Shown piece after piece: positions 23,399-34,900 of a DNA stretch of 64,000 nucleotides; the stretch's first letter is position 1; each line of letters starts with the position of its first letter. The notes beneath the pieces are model-generated. The model made no database searches. It worked only from the letters and a program-made list of their open reading frames with translations, and had not been told where the DNA came from. The position numbers were made by a program, and so were the translations under genes. Source of the stretch: Halobacterium bonnevillei (GTDB lineage Archaea > Halobacteriota > Halobacteria > Halobacteriales > Halobacteriaceae); assembly GCF_009831555.1 (NCBI RefSeq), contig NZ_WUUU01000001.1, positions 62,001-126,000 of the forward strand, in the 5' to 3' direction.

Positions 23399-24406
23399 TC
23401 AACGATCTCGCATCGCAAGTACGCCACCCGCGAGTACCGCAACAACCGCAATACCGGCTCCGAATCCAGGTACCGATGTCGACGTTGGCTCCGTGCCGGT
23501 CGGAGAGGCAATTGAACCCTGGGGTGTGGTTGTGGGACCGCCAGTTGTCTCACCGCCGGATGCAACGGTCGTTGTCTCTGTTCCCTTGACGGTACTGGTC
23601 GTTGACGTCTGTCGTGTTGTTTGAGTCGTCGTACTTGAACCGGTTTTTGGTTGAGTTGTTGTTGGTACGCTCGTCGTCGTAGCAGCAGTTGTTTCCGTAG
23701 TGTTGTCGCCACTCGTTGTGGTGTCACTGCCCCCGCCTGCACCATCATTGTTGCCGCCCCCACCGGTGTCTGATTGCTCAACAGTTACCGTTCTGCTGGC
23801 TTGGTCTGAATTACCCGCTGCGTCAGTGACTGTCAGAACAACCTCCATTGTGCCAGCTTGCTCGAACGTGTGATTGGTTGTTTCGCCAGTTGCGTCAGTC
23901 GACCCGTCATTGTCGAAGTCCCACGCGTACCTGAGGAATGCCCCGTTGTCGGTTGAGTCAGTCGCGTCAAATTGAACCGATTCGCCGACAGACACGGTTG
24001 TATCAGTCCCCACAGCTGCAGTCGGTGACTGGGTGTCCGTTAGCGTAAGGTTTAGTTCAGTGACCTCACCGGGATCAACCGAATCAGTTTGTCCGGTATC
24101 TAGTCCCGCAACACGGAACTGGACAGTGTCGTCCTCAGTAGCATTCACAGCAAGTTTCTGGTCGAAAGCCCCCGGTCCTCCGTAGGAACCACCGGTGACC
24201 TCGAGTTTGTCCTTGACTTCGCCGTCGACGATGGCGGTGACCACAACGCCATCGGGGGCAGGGTCACCGTTGATTGTCACGGTCCCGTAGTAGGACTCCG
24301 GTGGTGACGGTTGGGTAGCGCTCGCGGTCGCCACGCCCGCTGCAGTAACGACAATGAAGGCCAAGAAGATAGATCGGAGTCTTGCACCCTCGAAATTGAC
24401 ATCCAT
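23399..24406 (-). CDS. Surface protein with carboxypeptidase-like N-domain, PKD domain and PGF-CTERM
   Basis: A 335-aa exported protein: a signal peptide (LRSIFLAFIVVTAAGVATASA), an N-terminal beta-domain (PESYYGTVTINGDPAPDG) shared with the giant protein at 28915, a PKD domain (YAWDFDNDGSTDATGETTNH), a Thr-rich linker and a C-terminal STSVPGFGAGIAVVAVLAGG, then basic residues. That last part is a PGF-CTERM signal for archaeosortase-linked lipid anchoring. The ATG at 24406 gives the best signal peptide. It is probably an S-layer-associated adhesin or structural protein and is encoded downstream of the subtilase. Confidence 0.85.
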   Translation of the reverse strand: MDVNFEGARLRSIFLAFIVVTAAGVATASATQPSPPESYYGTVTINGDPAPDGVVVTAIVDGEVKDKLEVTGGSYGGPGAFDQKLAVNATEDDTVQFRVAGLDTGQTDSVDPGEVTELNLTLTDTQSPTAAVGTDTTVSVGESVQFDATDSTDNGAFLRYAWDFDNDGSTDATGETTNHTFEQAGTMEVVLTVTDAAGNSDQASRTVTVEQSDTGGGGNNDGAGGGSDTTTSGDNTTETTAATTTSVPTTTQPKTGSSTTTQTTRQTSTTSTVKGTETTTVASGGETTGGPTTTPQGSIASPTGTEPTSTSVPGFGAGIAVVAVLAGGVLAMRDR

Positions 24407-24499
24407 AAGGTTAGCCAGGCAGTGGTACGTCAAAAGTTTGTATGGTTCTCCGTACTCCGGAAGGGGGCTACGCAGGTCTGATTACGTGACCCGATCTCA

Positions 24500-27400
24500 T
24501 CAATACGTGTTGATGGATTCTATGAATCGCTCGATGGAAATCCCCCTGGGGATGTTCGCGGCGATCGTACCGTTGTCCTCTGCGTACACGAAGTACCCGG
24601 AGAATGCGCTAACCTCCGGTGCGGTTTGAGTGCTCCCCATCGTGTACACCGTCCAGTAATCATCACTGTACGAGATTTGACTGAACGGGTCCTCGTAGAC
24701 GTTCACGACACGTGCGGGATCAGCCGACGACGCCGCAAAGGCATCCTCGGCGTTTCCGTATTGAGGTGCCCCGACGAAGTTCCAGCCTTCGTGCATGTCA
24801 CGAGCGGCGGGGACTTTCGTCGGGTCGTCGCTGTCTTCGAAGTCGATGACAGCCCGTGCGGTCGTGTCCGGCACGACGAGGAGTGCATCAAGCGCGTCAA
24901 GCTGTTCGTCGTTGCCGGGCGTAATCTGATACCAGGCCTGGCTCTCAGCGTCAAAGCCATAGATTACGCCGTTGAAGTCGTTGAACATCTGGCTGAGGTT
25001 CCCTTCCGTTGGGCCAGGAACGGCGAAGCTGTATGCTTGGCCGGGTTCCATCACGACGTCCGTTGCGAACGCCTGAGTTCCGATGCCTTGCTCGCTTTCA
25101 CCGCCCTCAGTTGAGAGATTGGCTTCGGCCGGTGGCGCAGTAAGGAATGGGTCGTATTCGATGTCACTTACGATCGCGCCACCTGTGGATTCGACGGTGG
25201 TGCTCGGACCGCGGACGTCGCCGTACCAGTTCATCCGCGCTGAGCTTTCATACCCATCGAGGGCTTGTATGGCGAGGGACGTATCCTCGAAGTTGTTATA
25301 CTGTGCGTAGGTTTCCTCGGCGAGGATGCCGACTGCGGAATTGAACTCACTGCGGTAGGAGTCACTGTAGGGTTGCGTAATGCCGTAGTGAGTCGTGTTG
25401 AACACGCTCCGGTAGGCGTTAGCGGATCCTCCGAATCCGGTCATACCGGTTTTACCCTCAAAGTTGACGCGTTCGGCGTACGTTCCGCCGAAGTATTCTC
25501 CGGCGTAGGTTTCAATGCCTGTGGTGGCGACGATTGACGAATCCCTCACAGTAACGTACGACCCGTAGTTGTAGATGCCAGCTTCGTAGCTGACATCGCC
25601 CGCCGTCGGGTTGATGTAGCTGTCCTCGATGTAGACGTCCGACTGCGCGGCGTAGACGCCCCACTTGGAGTACGAGGAGTCTGTAACTGACGTGTTCTGC
25701 ATCCGAAGGTCAGCGTCGAGGGCGATTACGGGGGCGTACTCGCCGGTGACTGTGCTATCTTGGAGTTGAAGCGACTGGTGGGTGAAGGTGCTGACCTCCT
25801 GGGTTGCGCTCTGGAGCGCTTCAATGTCTTCCCGGGAGATGTCAGAAAGCGTCTCGTTCGCGTATTCGACCCGCTCGGTTGCATTCATCTCCTGGATGGC
25901 CGAGCTGGCCATATCAACGGACTGAGCGGCGATGTCGTCAGCACCCGTCTGGTTTGTGATTCCGGACAGTGCGTGGTACTCGTCAGCTGAGAGGTGCTGG
26001 AGGTTGTGGACCGTGACGGTCTGGCCCGCAACTTCGGTGGTGTGTTCGGTCGCTGTCGCATCGAGGAGGGTATCGAGGGTGTCCGACGAGACGGAGTACC
26101 CGGTCGCCTCAGCGAAGACGGTTCCGGTTACGCCCGCGGAGACGTTCGACCCCTCAAGCGTGGTGTTTCTAACGACCGTTTCACTTGCACCGAGCGTCCG
26201 CAGAGCGCTACCAGCTTCAGATGTCAGCGACGACTCTCGGATTATCGTCTCATCTGTTCCGATGAGTTCGACTGCGTCTGCCGCAGCGGAAATACCATCG
26301 GGCGCGTCAGCCAACACGGACGTATCGGTGATTGTCGTCCCGACACTGTTTCTGACCAACATCCCGGTCGCATTCCGGTTGTTGGAAGAGGCGATGCTCG
26401 TCCCCGCGATAGTCGTATCCGCTACGTTATTTAGTGCAACACCGATTGGGAACTCTGCGTCACCAGCTGACGTCGTCGAGATCGACAGCTGGCGGAGTTC
26501 AATATCGTCTGCGAACAGGCCGTAGACGCCGTATGCGGTTTTCGAGATACGGACGTTCTCAACAGTCGTTGATTTCCAGCGGCGACAACCCCAGTATCGT
26601 CCGTTGTGGAGTAGTTCCCCTCAACAGCGACATCGGCCAGGGTGGCTCCGTCGTTGAGAACCACGGCTTCCGTGGCCTCGCTGTCAAAGACGACGTTCGC
26701 GGAGCTGTTGCTCTCGATGCGGAGTTCAGAGGGAACCTGCAGTGTGTTATTGAGTGTGTACGTTCCTCCTTCGAAGCGAACTGTGGTGCCTGGTGCAGCG
26801 AATGAGAGGACGTTGTTGATCTCGGACTCGTTTGCGGTGTCCTCCACGATTAGCGGGTCGGGGTGGACTTTCAGCTGTTGGGTCGCCGTCAGGGAGTCAC
26901 CGCTAGAGTGATTCTCGAACGTAACGTCGAATGCGGGCGTGGCCCGTTGTTCGTCGACCGCGATGCTGACCGTGAAGTCGTCCGTCGAAGCGGTCGGGCT
27001 GACGCTCAGGTTGGCCGGCAGTCCGGATCCTGACGAGACTCCGTTGACGTAGACGGTCACACTCGATTGGTCTGCCAGTTGGTGGTTCGAGTAACTCGAG
27101 TTGAGCGTCACGTTAACCGAGTCAACGTTGGACACCCGGAGGTTCGCAGTGAAGTTCTCTCCCGGCTCAAGGTACGGCTCGGATAGGTCGTTGACCCGTA
27201 CACTGACGTTTTGGTCAGTCACGACGCGGTCCGCTGCCGCAAGCGCGTCGATAATGCCATCACCATACCGTGTCGGGTCGGCCCCAGCTGGTGCATTGGC
27301 TGTCTCCTGCAGCGATGACTTCAGGAGGTCTGCAGACGGATTATTGTTGGCTGCGGACACCAGAAGGGCTGCAGCGCCGGAGACGTATGGCGCTGACATG

Positions 27401-28689
27401 CTCGTTCCGGAAATCCGAGCGTAGTCATCGTCTGGAGCCGAGCTGAGGACGCTCACGCCAGGTGCGACGACGTCCGGGACAGTGTAACTACTTGGCCACG
27501 ATGGTGGCGGACTACTGAAGTTCGATTTGTAGACGACTTCGCCACTTGAGAACGAGGCGATCTCTCCGTTGGCGTCTGTTGCACCGACGGACAGTGTTTC
27601 GTAGATGTTCCCGGGTGAGCCACTAGTTCCAGGACCAGCGTTTCCGACAGAGGCGACGACGACGGTCCCGGCCCGTTCGGAGTTGCGCACTGGGGCGATA
27701 AATTCATCGAAGTGGCCGGTCGCACCCAGACTCATACTGGTAACGTCCGCGTCGTTGGCAACGGCCCACTGCATGCCGGCGACGATCTGGGCGAACGTCC
27801 CGCTGCCTCCGTCTAACACCAGGCCGTGGTAGAGGGTTGCGTTCGGCGCTGCGCCGATGTATTCACCATTACTGTTGTCCCCGACAACGATGCCGCTCGT
27901 GTGCGTACCGTGCCCACCGGTGTCGTGTGCTTCATCTACACCTGAAGCCGTGATGTCACCGGTCGGACCGAATTCAGCGAATTTTTCGAGTGATTCTTCG
28001 ATTGCTGGGTGGTCACCGTCAACGCCGGTGTCGAGAACGGCTACTTTGGCCCCTTCCCCCATCGTGCCGTACTGGTCCCAAACTGCTGTCGCGTTAATTT
28101 GTTCAGGACCATAGGTCGCGTTATACCCGGTCTGGGTTGCGGTGACGTCGGTGCTGGAAACGTCTGAAGACGTTCCTGGATCACCGGGGAGGGATACTTC
28201 GAAATTATCTCGAATCTCAGTTACGCCGTCTGCTGCTGCCAGTTGAGAGATGTCCGCGCCTGGCTGTACTTCTACGACGATTGCGTTCGTGAGCCAGAGG
28301 CGTTGTTTGATGGACATGCCCGCGTTGTTTGATGCCACACTCGCGGCAGCTTGCTGTGTCTGTTTTGCGTGGTCTTTGAGCAAGCGTTGGGCCTCTGCAG
28401 GCGGTGTCCCCTCAGGGATGTTCGCCTCGGTTAACTTGACGATAATCGTGTCGGTTGTGTCACTATTGAGGTTAGCGCGTATCGGTGCGGCGTCGCCGTC
28501 CGCGGATGAGATTTGGTTGGTTACCTCCCCATTAACAGAGAGTGCTGTTTCCCCCGTTGCAGTCTCAGTGGTCACCGATGCACCGGCAGCCATCCCGATA
28601 CTGGCTGCCGACACAACGAGCAAGAGCACCTGAAAGACCGCCAATGCAGTTCTACGCGAAGCCATACGGATGAATGCATTAGTGGACAT
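24500..28689 (-). pseudogene. Subtilisin-like protease fused to a parallel beta-helix domain, frameshifted
   Basis: The 5' frame (26431-28689) has a signal peptide (LAVFQVLLLVVSAASIGMAA), an I9-like propeptide (TIIVKLTEANI, LTNAIVVEVQPGADI) and an S8 domain. The catalytic triad is intact: VAVLDTGVDGDHP (Asp), GGHGTHTSG (His) and ISGTSMSAPYVSG (Ser), with ASVGNAGPG for the oxyanion Asn. A CARDB-like domain and the start of a beta-helix follow. The reading frame shifts near 26569-26577. The next frame (to 24500) continues the beta-helix (NosD-like repeats) and ends in a C-terminal domain. The full protein would be about 1390 aa. It is divergent from the giant dockerin gene. Confidence 0.8.
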
Positions 28690-28914
28690 TAATAATTCTT
28701 TACTGAAATTTTCATCCCCTTGACCCCATGTCAATAACTTTATTGAAATGGTGGTTAGGACAGTATTAAACCCTGTTAGGATTGCGTTAAAGAGAATGTA
28801 TACTAAAACATCCAATGATTTTATCCTGATTGCCGATTCTGACTGTAACTATGTCTATCCAGTGGCAAAAGCTAACTATTGGGGGCTTAGAGCGACGGAC
28901 TCGATTCGGGGAGG
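28690..28914. promoter_or_regulatory. Divergent promoter region between subtilase and giant dockerin gene
   Basis: A 225-bp AT-rich spacer (TTAATAATTCTTTA near 28690; several TTAAA/TTTATC motifs) separates the two head-to-head genes. It must contain both promoters; a TATA-like AAAGCTAACTATT lies 35-45 nt before the 28915 start. Joint control of the two genes is plausible. Confidence 0.5.
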
Positions 28915-31900
28915 ATGGCTAACATGACGCGACACTGGCAAACAATCGGTGCGGTCATGTTCGCGATCATCCTCATCGCCGCGCCAGTTAGCGGCGCCGC
29001 CACAACTCCCTCAGTGATAACAACTAACACACAGGTACAGGACCCATCTCTACAAACCGATACGAATGCAACGGACGACGACCCGCCTGATGCACCTGAA
29101 TCCTACTACGGCAACGTGACAATCGACGGCCAGCCCGCGCCAGCGGGGACGGTTATTACGGCCCTAATCGACGGTGAGGTCAAAGGTCAAATCACCGTCG
29201 ATACCCCTGGCTCATATGGCGGGCCGAAAGTATCTGATGAGAAACTCGTGGTCAACGCCAGCGAGAACGGCAGCACAGTTCGGTTCTTCGTCGGCAGCCT
29301 CGAAGCGAACACGACCGATGAGTTCCAATCTGGAACGAACTCCGAACTCGATCTCGCGTTCGACGATACGGAATCGCCGACCGCTAACGCCGGCTCCAAC
29401 TACCAAACCCTCGAAAACGAACCGGTCACATTCGACGGATCCGAATCCACCGACGACGGACAACTAATCACCTACGAATGGGACTTCGGTGACAACACCG
29501 AAAACGCCACCGGCGTCTCTCCGACTCACGAGTACAGCGAAAACGGGACTTACACAGTCACGCTGACAGTCACTGACGCCGCGGGCAAAACTGATACTGA
29601 TACAGCGACAGTCACTGTAGGCGCAGTCGAAAACCCCCCGGAAGCTGACTTCACAGCCACACCTACGAATCCCGAAGCTGGCCAAGAAATTACCTTCGAG
29701 AATCAAAGCACCGACAACGGAACCATCGAACGCGTTGAATGGGACTTCGATGGTGACGGAGAGACTGACGCCGAGGGCGATACCGTAACTCACCGATTCG
29801 GCGTCCCAAGAACGTACAACGTCACACTCACCGTTACGGATGACAGCGGATTCCAAGACACCCACGCAAAACGCATTACCGTTTCACAAACTGAGCGCGA
29901 TCTCGCCGCGTCGCCCACAACTGGCTACGTGAACGCCACAACTGTCGACTTCGAGTTACCCAACACGGACAACCTTCACGTTGATGAATACGAATGGCAC
30001 TTCGATGACGGAACACCTCTCGATAGTACCTCGTCACCGACCACTGCCCACGTATACAATCAGGATGGTGCGTTCAACGTTACAGTCACCGGCTACAACA
30101 ACGGGACAACCGTCGTCACTGGCAACGAGACGGTAACCGTTGAAACCGTCAGCGGCACACTAGACTCCAGCCAGACTCAAGCGGTCGTGAACTGGACGAC
30201 ACTGGATCTCTCTGCAGAAGCGTCGGAACCGGTCAATCAGTCCGCACTCACTTACGAGTGGGACTTCGGGAACGGACAGACAGAGACCACCGACGCAAAC
30301 GAAACAAGTTATGTGTATCCCAGCGCAGAGAACTTTACAATCACAGTCACGGCACGCGGTGATGGTGGACCGGTATTCACCGATACGATCGATATCTCAG
30401 TCGAGCGGGCAAAAGGGTCGCTCTCCGCGTCACCGGACACCGCGTACACGAACGTGACAGCGGTGAATTACACTGCGACCACCGACACCGACGGAATCAC
30501 TCCGACGGCGTACGAGTGGGACTTCGATGGCGACGGTGTTTTTGAAAGAACGACGACGAGCAATGAAGCCGCCCACGTCTTCACCCAAAGCGGTTCGTTC
30601 ACTTCGACGGTTTCAGTGAAGAGCCAGCACGGCCGCCTGTTCAAAGCAGAGACACCAGTCACGGTCCAACAACCGGCTGGCGATCTAACGGCGACTCCCA
30701 CAAGTGGGTTTGCTAACTCGACGACGGTATCGCTCGAATTAGCGAACGTTTCGGAATCGGTACGGTCGAATATCGATCACTACCAGTGGGACTTCGGCGA
30801 TGGAACAACCCGCGAGACGGCTTCGAATTCGACAACGCGTGTCTACGCTGAAACCGGCGAACACGAGGTAATCGCATACGGGATTGATAGTGACAGTGAT
30901 ATCATTGTCTCCGCCGTGACGACGGTTACCATCGAGCGGGCAACCGGCCAGGTAACGACCGAACCGGCTCCGATTCGCGCTAACGTCACGGAAATGAACG
31001 CCACGGTGACGGATGTCACGCCAGAAGTCAGTGACGACATTGAGCACTACGAGTGGGCGTTCGGTGATGGAACGACGGAGACAACAACTTCAAACGCGAC
31101 CACCCACACCTACTCGCAGTCCGGCAGCTACACACTCACCGCGACGGCGGTCACCAACACCGGGGACGTCCTCTTCGATACGCAAACCACCATTGACGTA
31201 CTCGAGGAAGGCCGCCCCACGGCAGCATTCACCTGGACTCCGACCCAGCCAACGGTCGGCGAAACGGTCACATTCAACGCGTCCGCAAGCACTGATAACG
31301 ACCCGCTTGCGAGCTACGAGTGGGACTTTGATAGCGACGGCACCACGGACGACAAGGGCGAGACTACACAGCACACGTTCACTGAGTTCGTCGGCGAGCG
31401 GAACGTCACACTCACTGTCACCGACCAAGACGGGCTCACCGAGTCGACACAGCACACCGTTACTGTCGTTCGCGCCAACGGTGACCTCGTTGCAGATCCG
31501 ACTACGGGGTACGCTAACTACACGGCGATCGGTTTCCAATTGACAAATGTCACTGCCGACATCGACGCGGCGGAATACGAATGGACATTCGGTGACGGCA
31601 ACAACATTACGACGATTGGAAACACGACGACGTTTACCTATACCGAGCCAGGCGACTACGAAGCAACCGTCACCGCACTAAACGACCAAGGGGAGACGCT
31701 CGTCGTAGAATCCGAAACTGTCTCTATCACGCGCGCTAGCGGCGATGCAACAGCAACGCCGAACGATCCATACGCTAACTGGACCGACGTCAACTTCGAA
31801 GTCGAGAACGTCACGCCGGGCGTCACTCCAGCCGCCTACGAATGGGACTTCGGCAACGGTGACAGCGACGTCACCAGTAGCAATGCGACAACATACACGT

Positions 31901-34900
31901 ATAGCCAACCTGGCGAGTACGAAGCAACCGTCACCGCACTCAGCAGTGATGAAACCGTTCTCTTCACGCGCACGATTACCATATCCGTCCAGCGAGCGGA
32001 CGGTGAGCTTGCCGCTTCCCCCTCACCAGCGTTGACGAACGTAACCGAAGTAACTCTAACCGCCACCACCACCTCCCCAGGTGTCGACCCAGTTGCCTAC
32101 CAGTGGTCGTTCGGTGACGGATCGACGAGAGTTACAACGGCGAACACTACGACACATCTCTACTCATCCGCCGGCAACTACACTACAGAAGTCCGTGCTC
32201 TGAACGGGGACGGCCAACCCCTGTTCACGAGAACAGCTACCGTTGAGGTAGTCGACGGTGATATCTCAGTAAGTATCAACACGCCAGCTGAACAGCGCAT
32301 CCAAGATGGCGTGCTGATGAACGTCACCGTTACCAACGAGCGAGGAATCAAAACCCCCGGCGTGAACGTGTCAGTAGAGGCCCAGGGCGACTACTATTAC
32401 ACCCGCGACGAACAGACGTCAGCAACGCTCGGCCCAGTGACGCTGAACGCGTCGGAATCGAAGACCCTCACCTGGAACATCACAACCTGGGCAGACCAGG
32501 AACTGGACCCATCCAGTTACTACAACGGCCGCATTGACTTGCGTGCCACTGCCGATCCCGGCGACGAGATCCCAGAGGCCAACGAAAGGAACAACCGCGA
32601 CGCCGCCGACACCGTCGCGACCTTCACTGACATCGAGACGTACGTGTACTCGTACTATCGGGGCGTGATCGGCGATCAGCATGAAGTGGATGTAACAATT
32701 GAGAATGAGGGCTCAGCAGGTGCTAAACAGCCCCACAACGTCACTGTCTCGATGGGTGATGGAACAACGAAGGAGATCAACCTCTCCGCGGCCGAACTTG
32801 GGGCGGGTGAGCGGAACTACCAGACAATCGAATACACCTACAGCGAACGTGGTGACTACCAAATCAACGCCACCGTACTCACTGATCCGCAGTACCCCGA
32901 GAACAACCGGTCCACGGATTCAGTCAGAATCCGGCCGTTCGAGCTCTCAATGGACTATGTCAACGCACCATATGAGGTCGAAAACGGGAGTACGTTCACG
33001 GTCTACGGCAGCTACGACACGAACACGGAGACAGAGGTTAACCTCTCAATCGAACTGCCAGATGGCCTTGAGCTAGCGGATGGGGAGTCACGCACAAAGA
33101 CCGATCAGTCGAGTCGTTGGGGCGGATCCGAGCGTTGGACAGTCAAAGCGACAACCCCCAGTGACGACTACCAGATCAACGTAACGGCTACCGCGCGCAA
33201 TGAGTCGGAGACGAACTCCGACACGACAACGGTCATCATTCCGAAAATCCGGGTTACCGACGAAGCAGCAGCGGTCGTCTCTGGCGGCGATTCGAACTCA
33301 TCAACCGGAGAACTCATCGTCCGGAATGAGAGCACCTTCGACCACGAGATTACCCTCTCCGTGCAAGCCGGCTTCGAAGGACGGACCTTAGAAGGTCTCG
33401 AGTACCTCTTCAGCTATCCGTATGGGTGCGTCGAGCAGACCACGTCACCGATGCTCGCCGCACTTCACACCGACCAGTATTACCGTGACCGCATCTCCCC
33501 GGGCGACTACGACCGTGACCGCGTGAATAAGTCAGTCGCAATCGGGATGGAGCGACTGTCAAGCGGCGATAACGCTCAACATGACAATGGAGCGTGGAGC
33601 ATGTGGGGCAACAGTCCCAGCGGAGACCGGTTCTACACGATGTACGCGCTGTTCGGGTCCGCATCAGTCCGAAACGACGAAGCGTACGGCACGAACTCGG
33701 GAACTGCATCAACTGCGAGTGCGGTCTCCCCGTACGCCCAGGACATCTCGACGAGCATCGACGCAATCGATTACAACCAGACGATCCACTGGATTCGAGA
33801 CATCCAGACCGACGACGGTGCAATCGAGAGTGACGGGTACTTCCTGGACGACGATCCGGCTATGACCGGCTATACGCTCGTTACGATCGAGAAAGCGGAG
33901 CCGTTCAACGAGTCCACCCAGTCGGTCGCAACAGCGGTGCGCCGCAATGCGACCCAGTATCTCCTCGAGACACAGGAAGACAACGGATCGTGGAATGACG
34001 ACAACGCAAAATCGACCGCAATTGCAGTCTGGGGTCTCCAGACGGCCGTCGAATCCGGCCTGGATAATCAAACGCTCAGTACCCGCGCGAACGAATCTAT
34101 CGACGACGGCGTCGAATACCTGCTCCAGACCCAAGCACCAACTGGCAAATGGGTTGAAGATCGGTCTTCGTACTGGAGTTCAACGGGTACCACCAGTCAG
34201 GCAACCGCGTACGCGCTACTCGCGCTCAACAGCACCGGCTACACTGCCGATAACCGAACCATCCAGAAGGGCGGCGAGTATCTCGTCGGCGTCTACGACG
34301 ATGAAGGGTCGTGGGGCTTCACCGAAGCCACCGCGATCTCCATCCGTGCACTCCAAGAAATCGGGCAAGGGCTCGGCACCGTCGATAGAACGGTTACCAT
34401 TGACATCAACTACGAGAACGGTACGACCGCCTTGACAAAGGAAGTCACCGTCAACGAATCGAACTCGGTTGCGCGCATCTCACTAACAGCTGACGAACGG
34501 AAGAAACTCCGGCAAGGGTCGGTGACGAAGACAGTCACCGTCAATGCGACGGGGACCGGGACGGTCGTTACCGCAATCCGAAACGAACAGCTCGTCAACC
34601 GGGAAGAATACGAGGACACCGAGCAAGCACGGAGTGGCACCTCGCAGTCACTGGCGACGCTCGAAAGCACCGCCCTCGACACGGGCGGGAATAGCATTGG
34701 CACGCAGGCACCACCGTTCTCAGTGTCGGTGGCAAGCGACGACGAGCTCAGTGCCCGCAATGATCAGACGATGGCTGTCACCGTCACCAACAACGGTGAG
34801 TCGAACATGTTGAGCCCGATAGTCGAGATCCCCATCAGAGGCGGGTTCAACGCCTCCGCAACGCTTGATGCTACCGCGTACGCCGGAACGGAGACGGTAA

